Shown one piece after another: positions 49,494 to 51,350 of a stretch of DNA of 51,350 nucleotides (the stretch's first letter is position 1; every line of letters starts with the position of its first letter). Position numbers and translations under genes: made by a program. The stretch lies in NCBI GenBank assembly GCA_009835325.1, contig VXWP01000013.1, positions 1 through 51,350 on the forward strand, written 5' to 3'. The notes beneath the pieces are model-generated. The model saw only the letters and a list, made by a program, of their open reading frames with translations. It had not been told where the DNA came from and did no database searches. The stretch is from Gemmatimonadota bacterium. GTDB taxonomy: Bacteria; JAAXHH01.

Positions 49494-50717
49494 ATGCCCG
49501 TTCAGACGCTCAGCTTTCCCAATGACCACGGCGACCAGCTTGCCGCGCGGCTCAGCCTGCCGCCCGACGGCAGGCCGGTCGCCTACGCCCTCTTCGCCCA
49601 CTGCTTCACCTGCAACCGGAACCTGAACGCCGTACGGCGCATCAGCCAGGAGATGTCCGACCACGGCATGGCCGTGCTGCAGTTCGACTTCACCGGGCTC
49701 GGCGACAGCGAAGGCGACTTTTCCGATACCGGTTTCGCGTCCAACGTGGACGACCTGGTTGCCGCGGCGAGGTATCTCGCGTCCCGCCACGAGGCGCCCC
49801 GGGTGCTGATCGGGCACTCCCTCGGCGGCGCGGCCGTGCTCAAGGCGGCGGCGTCCATTCCTTCCTGCAAGGCCGTCGTGACCATCGGCGCGCCGGCCGA
49901 TCCGAAGCACGTGGCCCACCTGATCGGGGATGCCCGGGAGACCATCGAACAGACCGGCCAGGCGACTGTCACGCTCGCCGGCCGTTCTTTCCTGATCAAG
50001 AAGCAGTTCCTGGAAGACCTGGAAGAGACGGGGATGGAAGAGACGATCCGTGGGTTGCGGCGCGCCCTGCTGGTGTGCCACTCCCCCATCGACCAGACGG
50101 TCGGGATCGAGAACGCCGCCCGGATCTTCCAGGCCGCCATGCATCCCAAGAGCTTCCTCTCCCTCGACAAGGCGGACCACCTGCTTTCGAACGAGGCCGA
50201 TGCCTTCTACGTGGGCCGGGCCGCCGCGGCGTGGGCGACGCGGTACCTGGACGTGCCCGCCGTGGCGGACGGTGATCCCGATGCAGCGGGAAGCCAGGTG
50301 GTGGTGCGCACGGGACGGGAACACTACTATACCGAGGTCGTGGCCTCGGGCCACCGCATGACGGTGGACGAACCCGTATCGGTGGGAGGCACGGACCGGG
50401 GCGGGACGCCCTACGACCTGCTGCTCGGGGCGCTGGGTTCCTGCACGTCCATCACCCTGCGGATGTACGCCGACCGGAAGTCCTGGCCGCTGGAGGAGAT
50501 CGTCGTCCGGCTCAGTCACGCGAAGATCCACGCCAGCCACTGCGAGACCTGCGAGACCACCGAGGGGAAGGTGGACCGCATCGAGCGCGAAATCGAACTG
50601 ATCGGCGACCTGTCCGGTGAGCAGCAGGCCCGCCTGCTCGAAATCGCCGACCGCTGTCCCGTGCACCGGACGCTCCATTCGGAGATCCTGGTAGAGACCC
50701 GGCTATACGACCCATGA
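49494..50717 (+). CDS. Alpha/beta hydrolase - OsmC fusion protein
   Basis: A 407-residue two-domain protein. The N-terminal alpha/beta hydrolase (1-about 250) has the nucleophile elbow GHSLGG (Ser109), with likely catalytic Asp200 (CHSPIDQTVG) and His229 (DKADHLLS). The C-terminal OsmC domain (about 265-407) has the peroxidatic and resolving cysteines Cys317 (LGALGSCTSITLRMYA) and Cys388 (DRCPVHRTL). Such fusions are known; OsmC domains reduce organic or fatty-acid hydroperoxides, so the hydrolase may release or present the acyl substrate. An extra Cys350/Cys353 CxxC lies in the OsmC part. Its stop overlaps the next start (ATGA), so the AcpH-like gene is coupled. Confidence 0.9.
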   Translation: MPVQTLSFPNDHGDQLAARLSLPPDGRPVAYALFAHCFTCNRNLNAVRRISQEMSDHGMAVLQFDFTGLGDSEGDFSDTGFASNVDDLVAAARYLASRHEAPRVLIGHSLGGAAVLKAAASIPSCKAVVTIGAPADPKHVAHLIGDARETIEQTGQATVTLAGRSFLIKKQFLEDLEETGMEETIRGLRRALLVCHSPIDQTVGIENAARIFQAAMHPKSFLSLDKADHLLSNEADAFYVGRAAAAWATRYLDVPAVADGDPDAAGSQVVVRTGREHYYTEVVASGHRMTVDEPVSVGGTDRGGTPYDLLLGALGSCTSITLRMYADRKSWPLEEIVVRLSHAKIHASHCETCETTEGKVDRIEREIELIGDLSGEQQARLLEIADRCPVHRTLHSEILVETRLYDP

Positions 50718-51350
50718 ACTATCTTGCCCATCTTTATTTCGCCGAAGACACGCCTGAGTCCTGCGTGGGGAACCTGATGGCGGATTTCGTCCGGGGACCC
50801 GTGGACCGGCAGCCGTACATCGGCGCCGTCATGCGGGGCATGCGGAACCACGTGGCCGTGGACCGCTATACCGACGGCCACGACGTGGTCCGCGAGAGCA
50901 AAGCGCTCATCAGCCCCACCCGCCGCCGTTTCGCCGGGATCATCGTCGATATCTGCTACGACCATTTTCTCGCGCATAACTGGCCGCGCTTCTCGGACGA
51001 GCCGCTCTCCGCGTTCATCGAGCGGAGTTACCAGTCCCTCATCGACTATCGGGGCGACATGCCGCCGGTCCTGGCGCGGGTGATCCGGCACATGGTGAGG
51101 CACGACTGGCTGCACGGCTACCGGGAAACCGCGGGGATCGGCCGGGCGCTGGACGGTCTTTCCATGCGCGTCCGGCGGCCCAACACGCTGGCGGGTTCCG
51201 TGGAGGAACTCGAGGCCAACTACGACGAAATGGAAGGGCAGTTCCTGCGGTTCTTCCCGGACCTGGTCCGGCACATGGAGACCGGACCTGGTCAGACTCG
51301 TGAGGGGGCGCGGCCTGCACCAGCCGGCACCACGCTCGAGGGGGCGGGGG
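50714..51350 (+). CDS. Acyl carrier protein phosphodiesterase (AcpH)-like, 3' truncated
   Basis: The frame runs off the right edge; 212 residues are visible. The N-terminus MNYLAHLYFA, GNLMADFVRG, HVAVDRYTDGHDVVRESKALISP, RRRFAGIIVDICYDHFLAHNW and LEANYDEMEGQFLRFFPDL match ACP phosphodiesterase (AcpH), an HD-like hydrolase that removes the 4'-phosphopantetheine prosthetic group from acyl carrier protein. The usual protein of about 190 residues would end near FFPDLVRHM; here the frame continues into a Gly/Ala/Pro/Thr-rich extension to the window end. It overlaps the OsmC fusion stop by ATGA. The true C-terminus is unseen. Confidence 0.85.
   Translation, partial: MNYLAHLYFAEDTPESCVGNLMADFVRGPVDRQPYIGAVMRGMRNHVAVDRYTDGHDVVRESKALISPTRRRFAGIIVDICYDHFLAHNWPRFSDEPLSAFIERSYQSLIDYRGDMPPVLARVIRHMVRHDWLHGYRETAGIGRALDGLSMRVRRPNTLAGSVEELEANYDEMEGQFLRFFPDLVRHMETGPGQTREGARPAPAGTTLEGAG

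Noticed and set aside
46620-50678. Very long minus-strand open frame (over 1300 codons) opposite UPF0182 and the OsmC fusion
   Set aside because: Antisense shadow in GC-rich coding DNA. It spans two recognised genes and their junction and shows low-complexity His/Asp/Arg/Val-rich composition with no motif.

Overview
The window is about 51 kb of GC-rich bacterial chromosome (clearly above 60% GC in most genes). It is densely packed, with gaps mostly under 300 bases. A Gram-negative-type envelope is suggested by predicted lipoproteins, an outer-membrane beta-barrel and a peptidoglycan ligase. No rRNA, tRNA, CRISPR array, transposase or prophage was recognised. Three separate phytanoyl-CoA-dioxygenase-like genes, Big_2/plant-type-LRR lipoproteins, a GH32 enzyme and an OsmC-hydrolase fusion fit an uncultured, metabolically versatile lineage (for example of the Latescibacterota/Gemmatimonadota kind). 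That placement is a guess from gene content, not a phylogenetic result.

Layout. 1-3.8 kb: 3' part of error-prone polymerase dnaE2, a noncoding 22-bp tandem repeat, a TfoX-N protein and a GNAT acetyltransferase. 3.9-10.5 kb: two tandem paralogous lipoproteins with three Big_2 domains followed by plant-type leucine-rich repeats; the second carries four LRR modules and is visibly more AT-rich. 10.5-12.3 kb: a minus-strand nuclease pair (PolB-type 3'-5' exonuclease and GIY-YIG protein). 12.4-15.1 kb: M20 amidohydrolase, PhyH dioxygenase and two tiny paralogous membrane proteins. 15.5-20.7 kb: full-length Lhr helicase and a beta-barrel protein. 20.7-21.8 kb: PfkB/HldE-type sugar kinase.

22.0-30.5 kb is a tight plus-strand run of six genes. 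It starts with a pair of ABC exporter half-transporters that both carry an unusual N-terminal PH-like domain and four-Cys zinc ribbon, followed by a DUF1854 protein, a PhyH dioxygenase, an intracellular GH32 fructosidase and a D-cysteine-desulfhydrase-like enzyme. The first three genes are the best candidate here for a poorly described system.

30.7-31.4 kb: HigB/HigA toxin-antitoxin. 31.5-38.5 kb: PhyH, HisC-type aminotransferase and class I fructose-bisphosphate aldolase on the minus strand, diverging from an FGGY kinase and transketolase on the plus strand, which together form a sugar-phosphate module. 38.5-42.2 kb: two-domain GNAT, secreted serine hydrolase with a strong promoter, and an M24 peptidase whose promoter contains a perfect 16-bp palindrome. 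42.3-46.5 kb: 3-hydroxyacyl-CoA dehydrogenase, MurD and a DUF2064 protein, diverging from an MtnK-like kinase. 46.6-51.35 kb: UPF0182 membrane protein, hydrolase-OsmC fusion and a truncated AcpH-like gene.

A theme across the window is short in-frame tandem duplication inside otherwise ordinary enzymes. The units are 18 bp in the second ABC half, transketolase and MurD, and 15, 9 or about 39 bp elsewhere. Noncoding tandem repeats have 11-, 14- and 22-bp periods. This looks like a genome-level mutational habit tolerated in surface loops.
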